A stretch of DNA of 64,000 nucleotides from Chamaecyparis obtusa (taxonomy: Eukaryota; Streptophyta; Pinopsida; Cupressales; Cupressaceae), in assembly GCA_027943335.1 (NCBI GenBank), contig BSBK01009268.1:646834-710833 (forward strand). The letters are read 5' to 3'. Numbering within the stretch: position 1 is the stretch's first letter; every line of letters starts with the position of its first letter. The translations under genes were made by a program, and so were the position numbers. The notes beneath the pieces are model-generated. The model ran no database searches and was not told the DNA's origin. It saw only the letters and a program-made list of their open reading frames with translations. Shown piece by piece: positions 33,459-43,189 of this stretch.

Positions 33459-34676
33459 CTTTTGGGCATTCAAAGAAAAAGTCAAAGCTAAAGAAAAGGA
33501 TGCAAAAGTGAATTCAAAATTATCCAGACAATAAAGCATTACAAATGAAGACAAATCTCTGTAAAGTTGATAAAATCCTACAATTACCTTTTCTTCTTAG
33601 GACTACTCTGATTATACTCTTCCCCTATACCAAATGCAGGTTGTCGAGAAATATCTTGTAGCGCTGGCCTCTTCTTGTCAAGTGGACTTGAGTTCATATA
33701 TTTAGTTTTAAAAGGTTGCCTACATAGAAATGGCTTTATGCCAACTGTTAGGGATCGGAAACATGTAGTGGACTTTGTGACTCCAATCTATGTGTTTCTA
33801 GAAGACTGCACCTCTTGTTGATCAATTCTAGTCTTTTCCACAACTGACACAAGCATTCCAGGAGCCATGCTTGTATTTGTTGATACTGAAATATTTCCAC
33901 CTGAGCTTACAGGAAGTAAAGAACTTGTTCAACTGTCACCAGGAGCCTCCTTCACTCCAGACAAAGTCAGCATTCCCTGCATGCCAGTAGCTCCCTTTGA
34001 AGTTGTTAGTAGCCCAGTTCCACAATTTAATGACATTGAAGAGGTAAGGCTATTTAAATCCAAACCAATCCCAGTTGGCATACCCACTGACATAGAAGAA
34101 TGCCCATTATTTCTAAGTGAGCTGTCAGACTTGTCTGAGTTACCCTCAGATGTTTTATAAGAGCAAGATGAAAACTGTCCAACAGATAAAGATTAGGAAC
34201 TTCTCCCAGCATCTGTACCTGCATCTCTCTTATATACTACAAGTTTCTTGCCATCAAAAATTGCAGTTCCCTCACGTGACATTGATGGTGAAGTGTTCTT
34301 TTTAGAACCATCATCTATGGTTACCAATGTTCCTGGTTTAGGCAATAAGTTTGGTGCATTCCATGAGCCATTGGTCAAGTTTCTTCTGCGAGCTTCTGAT
34401 GCCTCAAAATCTAAGCAGCACCTACGCATGCCTCGTTGTGGTTGATTATCATTCTGTACATGAATTATAATGAGTAATCAGTTTTGGGCCTTGGAATCTT
34501 GTATGTAACATGCACAGGCATTTCATGGCTAAATGAATCTATTTTAAAAGCATCAACTTTTCTTACATGATGCTGGATACATAAGTAGAACAAGCGTATA
34601 TCAAATTGGAAGCAATCAGAACTCCACAATGACATTTTTTAGAGTACTCTTTAATTTAAGTAATAATGCATTTATT

Positions 34677-35094
34677 GACACTGTAAAGACAACATGATAA
34701 TGTACACTCACTTTAAGGATAGTCACAAATGAGGACATCTCACAGTGACTGTCCCTTGTGTAATTTCCACATGAATGTATTGCTATTCAGCCACATTAAT
34801 GCTTTTCTTCTTCAACAAATGAGGATAGTCACTCTAAAGACAACATGATAATGTGAGTGTACATTATCATGTTGTCTTTAGAGTGACTATCCTCATTTGT
34901 TGAAGAAGAAAAGCATTAATGTGGCTGAATAGCAATACATTCAAGTAGCAATTACACAAGGGATAGTCACTGTGAGATGTCCTCATTTGTGACTGTCCTT
35001 AAAGTGAGTGTACATTATCATGTTGTCTTTACAGTGAGTGTCCTCATTTGTTGAAAGAAAAAAGCATTAATGTGGTTCATTAGCAATGTATTAA
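34677..35094. repeat. S-repeat block 9, large palindrome, right flank of the TCX cargo
   Basis: Between about 34679 and 35036 the sequence is a nearly perfect palindrome with arms of about 176 bp and a short centre near 34855-34860. The outer words are CACTGTAAAGACAACATG (left) and CATGTTGTCTTTACAGTG (right). The block then runs into the right subterminal region of the CACTA element. Confidence 0.9.
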
Positions 35095-35439
35095 ATAATT
35101 ATTTTTTTAAATCCACCCACGGGCGTCGCAATTGCGATGGGTGCCTATCGTCATGCGACGCCCTGCCGTCGCAATGTGGTAGAGGCCCAGAATGGGTAAA
35201 GGGGCAACATTGCGATGGGGGGGCATCGCAATTGTGACGGCTACCCATAGATGTCACAATTTGCGACTAAAAAACTACGACGTCTATGGGTGTCGCTAAC
35301 ATTGCGATGGGAGGGCGTCGCAATTGCGACGGCTACCCATAGATGTCACAATTTGTGACTAAAAAACTACGACGTCTATGGGTGTCGCTATTGCGACACA
35401 TAGCCGTCACAATTGTGACACATAGCTGTCGCAAAATGC
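35095..35439. repeat. Right subterminal repeat region of the CACTA element
   Basis: Dense GTCGCAATTGCGAC-type motifs. A unit of about 108 bp (GGGCGTCGCAATTGCGACGG ... AAAACTACGACGTCTATGG) is present in two near-identical tandem copies at about 35205-35390. It mirrors the left end at 17896-18030. Confidence 0.85.
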
Positions 35440-35456
35440 CCCCAAATGTATTAGTG
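35440..35456 (-). repeat. Right terminal inverted repeat of the CACTA element
   Basis: CCCCAAATGTATTAGTG, the exact inverse of the left end, followed by the duplicated ACA. Confidence 0.95.
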
Positions 35457-35811
35457 ACAAATGTGGAATTACAAACTTTTAGAATTACAATATGCAAAGC
35501 CACATGGGCATTCCCTTACAATATTCTGTAGGACAAAGCCTCAAATCAATACCCAGATCTACTACCCAGAACTTCCCTAGACAACACTACGGGCCTTCTT
35601 TATATAGGCAATTTCCACTACCCAAGAAGGTACTAGAAATTTAGCCCTTAGGGCTGACCAAACTTAGAATTATATTATTTTACAATTTATTACATCAAAG
35701 TCAGCTCAAAATGAGTTTTGAAACCCAAACAAAAATTTTGAAGAAAAAATATTTTTCGCCATTTCAGGTGACCCAACTTTCAAAGACCATAAGTCATCGC
35801 CCGTTGACCCA

Positions 35812-35927
35812 ATTGGCTATTATAACCCCATTCTGGAAATGCCACGAAGCACTCTATAGGCTTGAATAGATTGGCTATTATAATCCCATTCTGGAAATGC
35901 CACAAAGTGCTCTACAGGCTTGACCAG
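35812..35927. repeat. 58-bp tandem duplication in the solo LTR
   Basis: ATTGGCTATTATAACCCCAT at 35812 recurs with one change at 35870, and the intervening text is repeated with few changes. Other LTRs of the family have one copy. This accounts for the greater length of the solo LTR. Confidence 0.85.
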
Positions 35928-36272
35928 CGCAAAGCGCCTGTCACCCAAATTTTCAACCTCATTCAAGGCCTCTAAAGCCTTCAAAACTGAGTTCAAAGTT
36001 TTTGTACCCTGCTGCCAATACCGAAAATCTTCAATATCTTCAAAACTACACCTGATCTAGCCATGAAACTTTGCTGGCAGGCTGATATGACTGAGATGAA
36101 CCTCCATATGTAAAATCAGACATTTCAAGATCATAAGACCAACTTACTAAAAATAGAAAGTTTCCATAAATAGCAACTCTACACAAGATAGCCCTTATTG
36201 AATATAAAAACGAAAATATTTTTGGGTGATGCAAGATTGCTCTTACACCCAGGATGCTCCTGCATCAAATAT

Positions 36273-36690
36273 TCTCTCCTTCTTTCATCTTCATGTCATC
36301 AAATCTCCCTCTTAAACATTTATCTCTCACTCTTTTGACATTTACATCTCCACCGTAAACTAATACAAGTTTCTCCCACATTTATTTAGTAGTAACACAG
36401 TCCTTGACATCTTCAAATTTAGCATCTGACAGAGCATCAACAATCTCCATCATTGTAATGTTATGCTCATGTCTATCTCTTAGTTGATCAAGAGTCAAAG
36501 GTCTAGTGGGCAGTGCTAGGTAGCCATTGTCCAATATTGCGAGGGTAGAATTCCCAATTCTGGATATATGTAACCTCATTCAACTTTACCATATTGAGAA
36601 GTTAGCTTTGTTCAACTTTGGCACTTCCCTCTTATATATTTTGTGATATTTTTGTTGAAGTTCTTAAAACTCTATTCCAAGCAATGAACG
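36273..36690 (-). pseudogene. Ty1/copia gag, N-terminal part
   Basis: Minus-strand frames include TMMEIVDALSDAKFEDVKDC, then VTTK and, after a stop, EMWEKLVLVYGGDVNVKR and FDDMKMKEGENI, as in plant copia Gag (family form DALSD.E..KV..C.TAKE.WDKL...YG). The end KEGENI meets the AATAT insertion site, and the reading continues at 17770 as VQ.SDRIKEVLNAI. The start lies close to the primer-binding site at 36.70 kb. Confidence 0.88.
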
Positions 36691-36691
36691 T

Positions 36692-36705
36692 GCTATGATA
36701 CCAAT
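36692..36705 (-). promoter_or_regulatory. Primer-binding site of the copia element
   Basis: The minus strand reads TTGGTATCATAGC directly after the 5' LTR. It is complementary to the 3' end of initiator methionine tRNA (TGGTATCAGAGC) with one mismatch. This is the usual copia primer. Confidence 0.85.
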
Positions 36706-38201
36706 TACTAAAAAAACTAAGAGGGGGGTGAATCAGTTAGATCACTTATCCAATAATCCCATATACAAAATATATCTCTAAAAACAATTTTAGCAAATAT
36801 CTGCAGCTCAGTAAAAAAAAATAATAAATTGTCTATGTATTTACCAATTACCAGTTAATTCCTTCTAGTGATTATCGACCAAATCAAATATGTAATATGA
36901 AAAGTATGAAATCTAGACATTCACCACAATAACACATAACACAAGAGATTTAATGTGGAAACCCTGTTAAGAGAAAAACCACCTAGGAATGGTAACCCAA
37001 AAATCTTTTCACTCTTCTGAAGTGAGCTTGGTGAAGAGCCAACCCTGTTGAAGGTTACAAACACATTGTATGGTGTGACCTTGTTAGAGGATTTAACACT
37101 AACCAATATAATTCAACTAGCATTCACTATGGGGTTGATATAATAACAATGTACATTCTATGAATGACATACAAGACTTTCAAGTCCACTTGGTTAAGAG
37201 ATTTATTGGTAGACAATGGTTAAACTATAAAAGTAGGTGATCTGATTAGAATGCAACTTGGGTTTGTAGAAACTTAGATCTATTCTAAGCTCATAAAAAT
37301 TGTCTGGTCAATATATCAATTATGTTCAATCAATATTTAGTTACTTAGTGTCCACAGGTAATTGCTCCCTGACACTCAGGTAACTTTGTAGTACAATTCT
37401 TCTTCAACCAGTCTAATCAAACCTGCATGAAGCTTGTTCACATGAAAACTTTGTAGTATCAATATTCTCTAGCATTCACAATAGTGAAAACATTGTGTCT
37501 TAAATAGTCAAGTAACTCATTTACTTTTCATCAATAAGATTTTGCCCCTTAATCTCCCTCGTAGATTTTACCTCTTAAAGTTTCCTCGACAGATGTGTCT
37601 ATAACACATTTCATTTCCAACTTTTATATCTCCTTTGAATTATGTTAGTCGTCGATCTTGTAATAGTCTTTATCTTCAACTCTAATTGTGAGATTCTAGC
37701 TCATCAAACTTCAATCGACCAAACTACGCATTTAATGTTTGTATCCATCCTCAGTTAACAAAGAAATTTGTCAGTGAACACTAGCTCAGTTTTCACTATT
37801 GCTTAGTATACACTGCACTACTCAGTGTATACTATAGTCTTCATTTACTGACCACACTACTTTGCGCATTTCAACATTGTTCTTCATAATAGATTATTGA
37901 AACATAATCAAGTCAATAATATGAACTCATAGACTCATCACTTAGTCACCAAAAGTGTTCCTTATCATCATCTTTCTTTTCCATCTTTCTCCATGTAGAT
38001 ATCTTTGTTCCTCATCTTTTTCTCCTCTTATAGACATTTAGATGTTTGCAGCTAACATGATAAGTACTGTCAAACTAGTTGACACCAATGAAAACATATT
38101 GATTGATTCAATTATATCTCAAATGAATCTTGTATAGTTCGGTGATCTCCAAATCATTGATCTTCAAGTCATCTTGGTGTCCAATCAGTTGTAGTTCATC
38201 A
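36706..38201 (-). mobile_element. 5' LTR of the copia element
   Basis: About 1496 bp. On the minus strand it starts TGATGAACTACAACTG at 38201; its last bases at 36706 are TA rather than CA, so the terminal CA has mutated. It aligns throughout with the LTR at 11881-13373. The duplicated AGCCT follows at 38202. Confidence 0.9.
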
Positions 38202-38880
38202 AGCCTACACTTTCTCTAGGTCCATTTTGAGACCTTCTGCTAAAACTACAAATGCCAAATAAACTATCTCCTTCACAAAATTGCACTTCTTCAAATTAAT
38301 CAACAATTTATCTTCCCTTAACTTCTCAAACACCATATGAATATGCATCATATGGTCTTCCAATTTCTTACTATAGATCAAAATATCATCTAGGTAAACA
38401 ATGACAAACTTACCCAGAAATTCTTTCAAAACCTCGTTCATGAGCCGCATGAAAGTGCTTGGTGCATTGGTTAGCATAAAAGTGATGAGTAGCTACTCAT
38501 ATATTCCTTTCATCTTGAAGGCAATCTTCCATTCATCTCCTTCTTTGATCTGAATCTAATGATATCTAGTCTTCCAATCAATCTTTGAGAATACACAACT
38601 CCACTCAAATAGTCCATAATATCATCCATCTGCAGTAATGGAAACCTATACTTGATTGTGATCTTGTTTACAACCCTAGAATATGTACACATTCTCCATT
38701 CTCCATTCTTCTTTGGTGCTAATACTATAGGTTCAACACATGGACTCAGACTCTCCCAAATCAACCCCTTTTGTAACAACTCATGTACTTGTCTGCTCAA
38801 CTCTCACTTTCTACTAGTCTCATTCTGTGTACTACCTTATTTGGAAAACTGGCTCCTAGAATCAAGTCCATCTTATGAAT
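38202..38880 (-). pseudogene. Reverse transcriptase of chromovirus copy A, main part
   Basis: The frame 38510-38800 reads [38 protein letters not shown] and YRFPLLQMDDIMDYLSG. The frame 38202-38477 reads NAPSTFMRLMNEVLKEFLGK and the catalytic FVIVYLDDILIYSK. The active-site Y-L-D-D is intact, but the two frames are offset. The 3' end continues at 11880 on the other side of the copia insertion. Confidence 0.92.
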
Positions 38881-39600
38881 GATCTTCCTTATTGGTGGTA
38901 ATCCATCAGGTACATTATCGGATACAATATCCTAAAACTCATTCAAGAAAGCTACAACTTCTATAGGTATATCTTGCACTTCCTCTTTACCAGGTCTTAG
39001 AATTAAAGAAAAACATACATGCTCATGCCTCATACCCTCTAGGAATTTTTTTCCATCAAGAAAACTTATTTTTTCATTACCATATACCTTTTCTTCTATT
39101 TCCTTCAATGGCTTTAGCTTATTTTGCACTCCATCCTTTGTCAGGGAATAGGTATTCGCATGACCATTATGTACATGACACTTGTCAAACTGCCAAGGTC
39201 TACCCAACAACATATGAGATGCATCCATAGGTATGATATCTCATAGTACCTCATGATGCTATCTTCCAATCTTGAACTTTAATAGGCACTGTTCACTGAC
39301 CATGACCTTGTGGTCATCCTGTACCTAGGTGATCTAGTATGGATGTGGGTGTTTCTATCTCTTGGGTTTCAACTTCATGACCATCTCTTCTAACACCAGA
39401 TTGTCAGTGCTTCCACTATCAATAATCACATCACAACCCTTATTTTCACAATTGCAATTAGTGTGGAACAAACTCCTCCTTTTCTCAAGTTCATTCTCAC
39501 CACTCAGTAGGACTCTTCTGTTAATTAGTGTTTCTCCTCTTTTAACATCTTTAGAATGTGATGATCTGACATCTTCATCTAAATGTCCAACTCTCGCCTA
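38881..39600 (-). pseudogene. Protease region of chromovirus copy A
   Basis: The frame 38932-39228 begins MDASHMLLGRPWQFDKCHVH, the C-terminal part of the chromovirus retropepsin (LLGRPWQ.D). Upstream, the expected D-S-G active site near 39.42 kb is in degraded sequence (GSTDNLV-like on the minus strand). Stops separate it from gag and reverse transcriptase. Confidence 0.8.
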
Positions 39601-40660
39601 GCCTTCATTTCTCCTATCTATCCTTCCTTGGCATTGAGGACATTCAAATGCCCTATGACCTTCTTCTCGACAGTGAAAACATGTTCCATAGAAGCCTCCC
39701 CTTCTAGATCCTTGTCCTCTTCCTCTTCCTCTCTGATCTCTATTATTCGAATCATGGGAATGATTGAAATTGTTTCCTCTCTAATTTTGACTACTACTGG
39801 CCTGATCCTTCTTTCTTGGATCTTCATTTCAGCCACTATATGACCATCCACCGAATCATCCACCACGACCTCTTCCATTTTGTCTGCTCTCAAACTTCTT
39901 GTTCAACATTTCCTCCACTTTTAGCACAAACTGGTTTTCCTCCTCAATACTATTCATTTGAACTAAATTCAACTCTTCCTGAATGCTCGACCTCAACCCA
40001 TTAATTTAACAACCAACTTTCTCCTTGTCAGCTTTTGTATGGCCTATTCTAGTGAGGAGTCAGTAGAATTCCTCCCTATACTCCTAAATAGATCTTTTTG
40101 CTTCATTCAAACCTTGCATTTTCTTCTGTAGATCAAGCTCATAATCAATAGGAATGAACTATCACTTCACTTTATCCACCATCCAATCCCATCTTGTGAT
40201 TTTAACCTTTCCTCTTATATTTCACTCCAATTGAATTTCTTGCCACTAGATCCTCACATGTCCCTTCAGTCTGGCCTTCACAAACTTGACCAGATCAGGA
40301 TCTTTAATATTTTCATACCTAAAATTTTCTTCTAATTCATTGATCTAGTTGATCAACTCCTTTGGGTTAAGATTTCCTAAAAATGCAGGAACCTCAATCT
40401 TAGGTCTTTCCCCCATCTTAGAAAAGGCTCAAAAAATCCTTTCTTCTTCTTGGTTTAGAGTTTCACCTTCTCCTTCCTGATCAAAATTTTCTTCCCCTTG
40501 GACTTCATCTTTGCATTTATCTTTGACATTAAGATTCATTGCTTTGCAAATCTCTTCTTGCATTGCTTGCACTTGTCTCTAGATCACTTTAACCTTAGGT
40601 GTCACAACACCAACTCTTTTGCCATGTTCCCTTTGTGGAGTTAATTTTTTGTGCTGCTTG
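39601..40660 (-). pseudogene. Gag of chromovirus copy A
   Basis: A CCHC zinc knuckle, CFHCREEGHRAFECPQCQG, is read on the minus strand at about 39635-39690, preceded by an arginine/glutamate-rich stretch. Further upstream are the INELEENF-type and LVKFVKARLKGH-like capsid segments, broken by stops. The layout is the same as in copy B at 45.07-46.13 kb. Confidence 0.82.
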
Positions 40661-40734
40661 TTGAAACCCTAACCACGGTCCTAGTGCAAATTGCCTCACA
40701 TTCAGCAATATATTTACACACTAAGGAACTCCCA

Positions 40735-40747
40735 CTCTGATACCACT
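40735..40747 (-). promoter_or_regulatory. Primer-binding site of chromovirus copy A
   Basis: The minus strand after the LTR end reads AGTGGTATCAGAG, an exact match to the first part of the initiator-Met tRNA site (TGGTATCAGAG). It sits immediately beside the middle LTR, showing that this LTR serves as the 5' LTR of copy A. Confidence 0.9.
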
Positions 40748-41594
40748 TGATGAAGGGTTCTCCCCTTAATAACACAAACACATAACAGAAGCAGAGAGAT
40801 AACAACAATTTGCAAAAATAGAAAATGGGCTTCTCATTATCTCCACAAATGTGGAATTACAAATTTCAGAATTACAATATGCAAAGCCACATGGGCATTT
40901 CCCTTACAATATTTTGTAGGACAAAGCCACGAATGATTACTTAGAACTACTCTCAATTTCTCCAAACTGCCTAAGACAACACTATGAGCCTTCCTTATAT
41001 AGGCAATTTTCCATTGCTTGGGAAGGTTGTAGAAATTTAGCCGTTAAGGCTAACCAAACTTAGAATTAATTTATTACATCAAAGTCAGCCCAAAACAACT
41101 TTTGAAACTAGAATAGAAATTTTCAAAGAAAATTATTTTCTATCATTTCAGGTGGCCCAACATCCAAAGACCATAAATCATCACTTGTTCACTCAATTGA
41201 CTAGCATGACCCCATTTCAAAAAGGGTGCAAAGTGCTCTACAACAATAGAATCAAGAAAGCTTCATTTAGCTGAAGTTTTGACCTCATATGGGGCCTATA
41301 AAGCTTTCAAAATTGAGTTCAAAGTTTCTGTGCCCTACTGCCAATACTAAAAATTTTCAATATTTTCAAAACTAGATTTGATCTAGCAATGAAACTTTAT
41401 TGGTAGACTGATACAACTAAAATGAACCTCCATGGAAGAAAATAGACCACTCTAAGCTCAAATGGAAAACTTGCTAAAAATAGTAATCTTTTCAAAAATA
41501 GAAGCTCTACACAAGATATCCCTTATTGAAAAGAAAGTAGAAATATTTTTGGGTGATGAAAGATTTCTCTTACACCCAGGATGTTATTTCATTA
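40748..41594 (-). mobile_element. Middle LTR of the tandem chromovirus array
   Basis: 847 bp from TGATGAAGGGTTC to TTATTTCATTA. The last base pairs have changed (ATTA where others have CATCA). Its left side adjoins the primer-binding site and gag of copy A; its right side adjoins the chromodomain end of copy B. There is no target duplication on either side of it, as expected for a shared LTR. Confidence 0.88.
40994..41004 (-). promoter_or_regulatory. TATA-like box in the chromovirus LTR
   Basis: CCTATATAAGG on the minus strand, about 590 bases from the LTR start. The site is kept in the sister LTRs (near 9158, 19170 and 35603). It probably marks the start of element transcription. Confidence 0.55.
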
Positions 41595-41784
41595 GACACC
41601 TGGGGTAATTTGAGAAGTGACCCTGTCACCTCTCAGGTGTGAAGAGGAAAACCAAGATGGTTAACCTCCTCCCTTGTTAGCCATGATGAATCTTCAACAA
41701 GTTGTCCTTTCCATTTAACTAGATATTCTTCATATGTTTGGTTCCTTGTACTTTTGCCAACACAACTATCAGTATATCCTCAAT
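41595..41784 (-). pseudogene. Chromodomain of chromovirus copy B
   Basis: The minus strand reads SCVGKSTRNQTYEEYLVKWK then GQLVEDSSWLTREEVNHLG, a well-preserved chromodomain with all cage aromatics. A stop separates it from the integrase. Confidence 0.85.
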
Positions 41785-43189
41785 CTATTTGGTAACTGAA
41801 CTAGTTGTTGTAATACTCCACTGTACTTTTGTGATCTCATCTACAACACCTCCTTCATGATACTCTATCAAATTTAAAATGTTAAACACTAGTGAAATAC
41901 TCAGCTCCGTAGGCAATTCTACCTCATATACATTCCCTGAATCATCCTTCTTCAGTATCTTACTCAGCCCAAACTTCTTCATTTTCAACTTGTTATATGT
42001 ACCAACTAGAAATTGCTCCTTTCACAAATGAACCATGACTTCATCTCCATCCTAAAATTCCTTATGCCTCCTTTTCTCATCAGCCTTAGCATTATACTAT
42101 GCATTCATCTTGGTAATGTGCTTCCTCACCTCCTCATGGATGTTCTCCAAATGTTCTACAAAATCCTTAGCTTCAGCACTACTTATCTCTCCTTTGTCTA
42201 TCTTTCTCAGCTCAGATGCATTTATGGGACTACTTCCTTATACAATCTGGAATGGTAATTTATGAGTGCTCCTATTGACATAATTATTGTATGCAAATTC
42301 TACCTACGGTAAAATCAAATCACATCCTATTGGCTTATCTCCAACAAAACATCTCAACAAATTTCCCAAACTCCTATTCACCACTTATGTCTGTCCATCA
42401 ATATGTGGATGATGTGATGAACTAAACTTCAAATCTATCTTCATCTTCCATAATGTATGCCAGAAACATCTAATAAATTTATTGTCTCAATTTGAAACTA
42501 TTCTCTTTGGCAAGCCGTGTTGTCTTACCACTTCTCTAAAAAATAATTTTTCTACATGAACAACATCATTAGTCTTCTTGGAGGGAATGCAATGTGCCAT
42601 CTTTTAAAATATTTCCACTACCAGAAAAATTGAATCATGTCCCTATTGAGTCCTCAGCAAACCAAGAATAAAATCCATACTGATATCCTCCCAAGGCTTC
42701 TCTGGTACAAGTAATGGCTGATATAACCCTATATTCTTCTTTGCTCATTTTTCCATTTGACATACTCAACAAATCTATACAAACTTATTTACATGTTGCT
42801 ACAATTGTGGCCAATAACAATTCTCACTAACCATTGCAAGGGTTTTATCTCGACCAAAATGTCTAGCCAATCCTCCGCTATTCTTCTCCTTGGTGAGATT
42901 CTCCTTCATAGAAATTCATGGATTGCACAACTGACTCCCTCTAAATAGCATACCATCATGAATAATGAAACCCAATCACTTCATTTTATCTAGAGTAACA
43001 AGTTATGTACAAGCTTTCCAAGCTTCTCCAAAATCAGGATCCTCTGGATACAAATTCTTCAGCTCCTTGAACCCAACTACCTCAATTTGCATCTTTGTTA
43101 GCAAAAGTTGCCTTTGGCTAAGCAAATCTACAACCCTATTAAACTTTCCACTCCTGCATTTAAAAAATAATATGTAACTCTGCAAAAAC
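41785..43189 (-). pseudogene. Integrase of chromovirus copy B
   Basis: The C-terminal fold is at 41785-41988 (KMKKFGLSKILKKDDSGNVY). The catalytic core at about 42258-42720 is heavily decayed but aligns base by base with copy A (10436-10906), including the HPQIDGQT- and FAYNN-like regions, with stops. The zinc-binding region occupies 42720-43189. Confidence 0.8.

Larger units (their letters stand above)
32384..34453 (-). pseudogene. Captured TSO1/TCX-type CXC-domain gene fragment, six exons
   Basis: Six minus-strand exons with consensus-like junctions: 34453-33588, 33458-33384, 33198-33019, 32908-32812, 32719-32653 and 32467-32384. The first carries RRCCLDFEASEARRRNLTNG and ends in SPKKKR. 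The next ones carry the tandem cysteine-rich CXC domains separated by [17 protein letters not shown], the hallmark of TSO1/LIN54-like proteins. These bind CHR-type DNA elements and control cell-cycle genes in the nucleus. The last exon reads DDTEDKESQDEVWEKAISEE and stops abruptly at an S-repeat word. The first exon has three in-frame stops (near 34194, 33931 and 33792). N- and C-terminal exons are missing, so it is a dead fragment. Confidence 0.93.
17879..35456. mobile_element. 17.6-kb CACTA (En/Spm-type) transposon with captured gene fragments
   Basis: Perfect 17-bp terminal inverted repeats CACTAATACATTTGGGG lie at 17879-17895 and, inverted, at 35440-35456. The TIRs begin CACTA, and a 3-bp ACA duplication (17876-17878, 35457-35459) flanks them; both features define the superfamily. 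The target LTR reads ccacaaatg in intact relatives. Subterminal arrays of TCGCAATTGCGAC-type motifs occur at both ends. No transposase (TNPD-like) ORF is visible, so the element is non-autonomous. It carries fold-back repeats, a PIN exon, TSO1/TCX exons and three later solo LTRs. Confidence 0.93.
17776..36267 (-). mobile_element. Chromovirus-type solo LTR in copia gag, split by the CACTA element
   Basis: The LTR consists of 17776-17878 and 35460-36267, together about 911 bp, interrupted only by the CACTA element. It begins TGATGAAGGGTGC and ends CTCCTGCATCA, like the array LTRs. It is flanked by a perfect AATAT duplication (17771-17775 and 36268-36272). No internal region is present, so it is a solo LTR left by LTR-LTR recombination. 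It is longer than its relatives because of a 58-bp tandem duplication at 35812-35927. Confidence 0.92.
11881..38201 (-). mobile_element. Ty1/copia element inserted in copy A
   Basis: Two LTRs (11881-13373 and 36706-38201) enclose copia gag, protease, integrase, reverse transcriptase and RNase H on the minus strand. The target AGCCT is duplicated exactly at 11876-11880 and 38202-38206. Removing the element restores chromovirus reverse-transcriptase sequence collinear with copy B at about 43.70 kb. Without the later inserts the element is about 7.8 kb. A primer-binding site and a polypurine tract are both recognisable. All coding frames contain stops, so it is dead. Confidence 0.93.

Noticed and set aside
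33867..34445. Plus-strand ORFs of 62-97 residues
   Set aside because: They are antisense to the first TCX exon, which has a recognisable family sequence and splice sites on the minus strand.
19777..35094. Regularly recurring S-repeat words considered as a CRISPR-like array
   Set aside because: Units occur in both orientations with homologous rather than unique spacers, in plant transposon context; it is not a CRISPR array.
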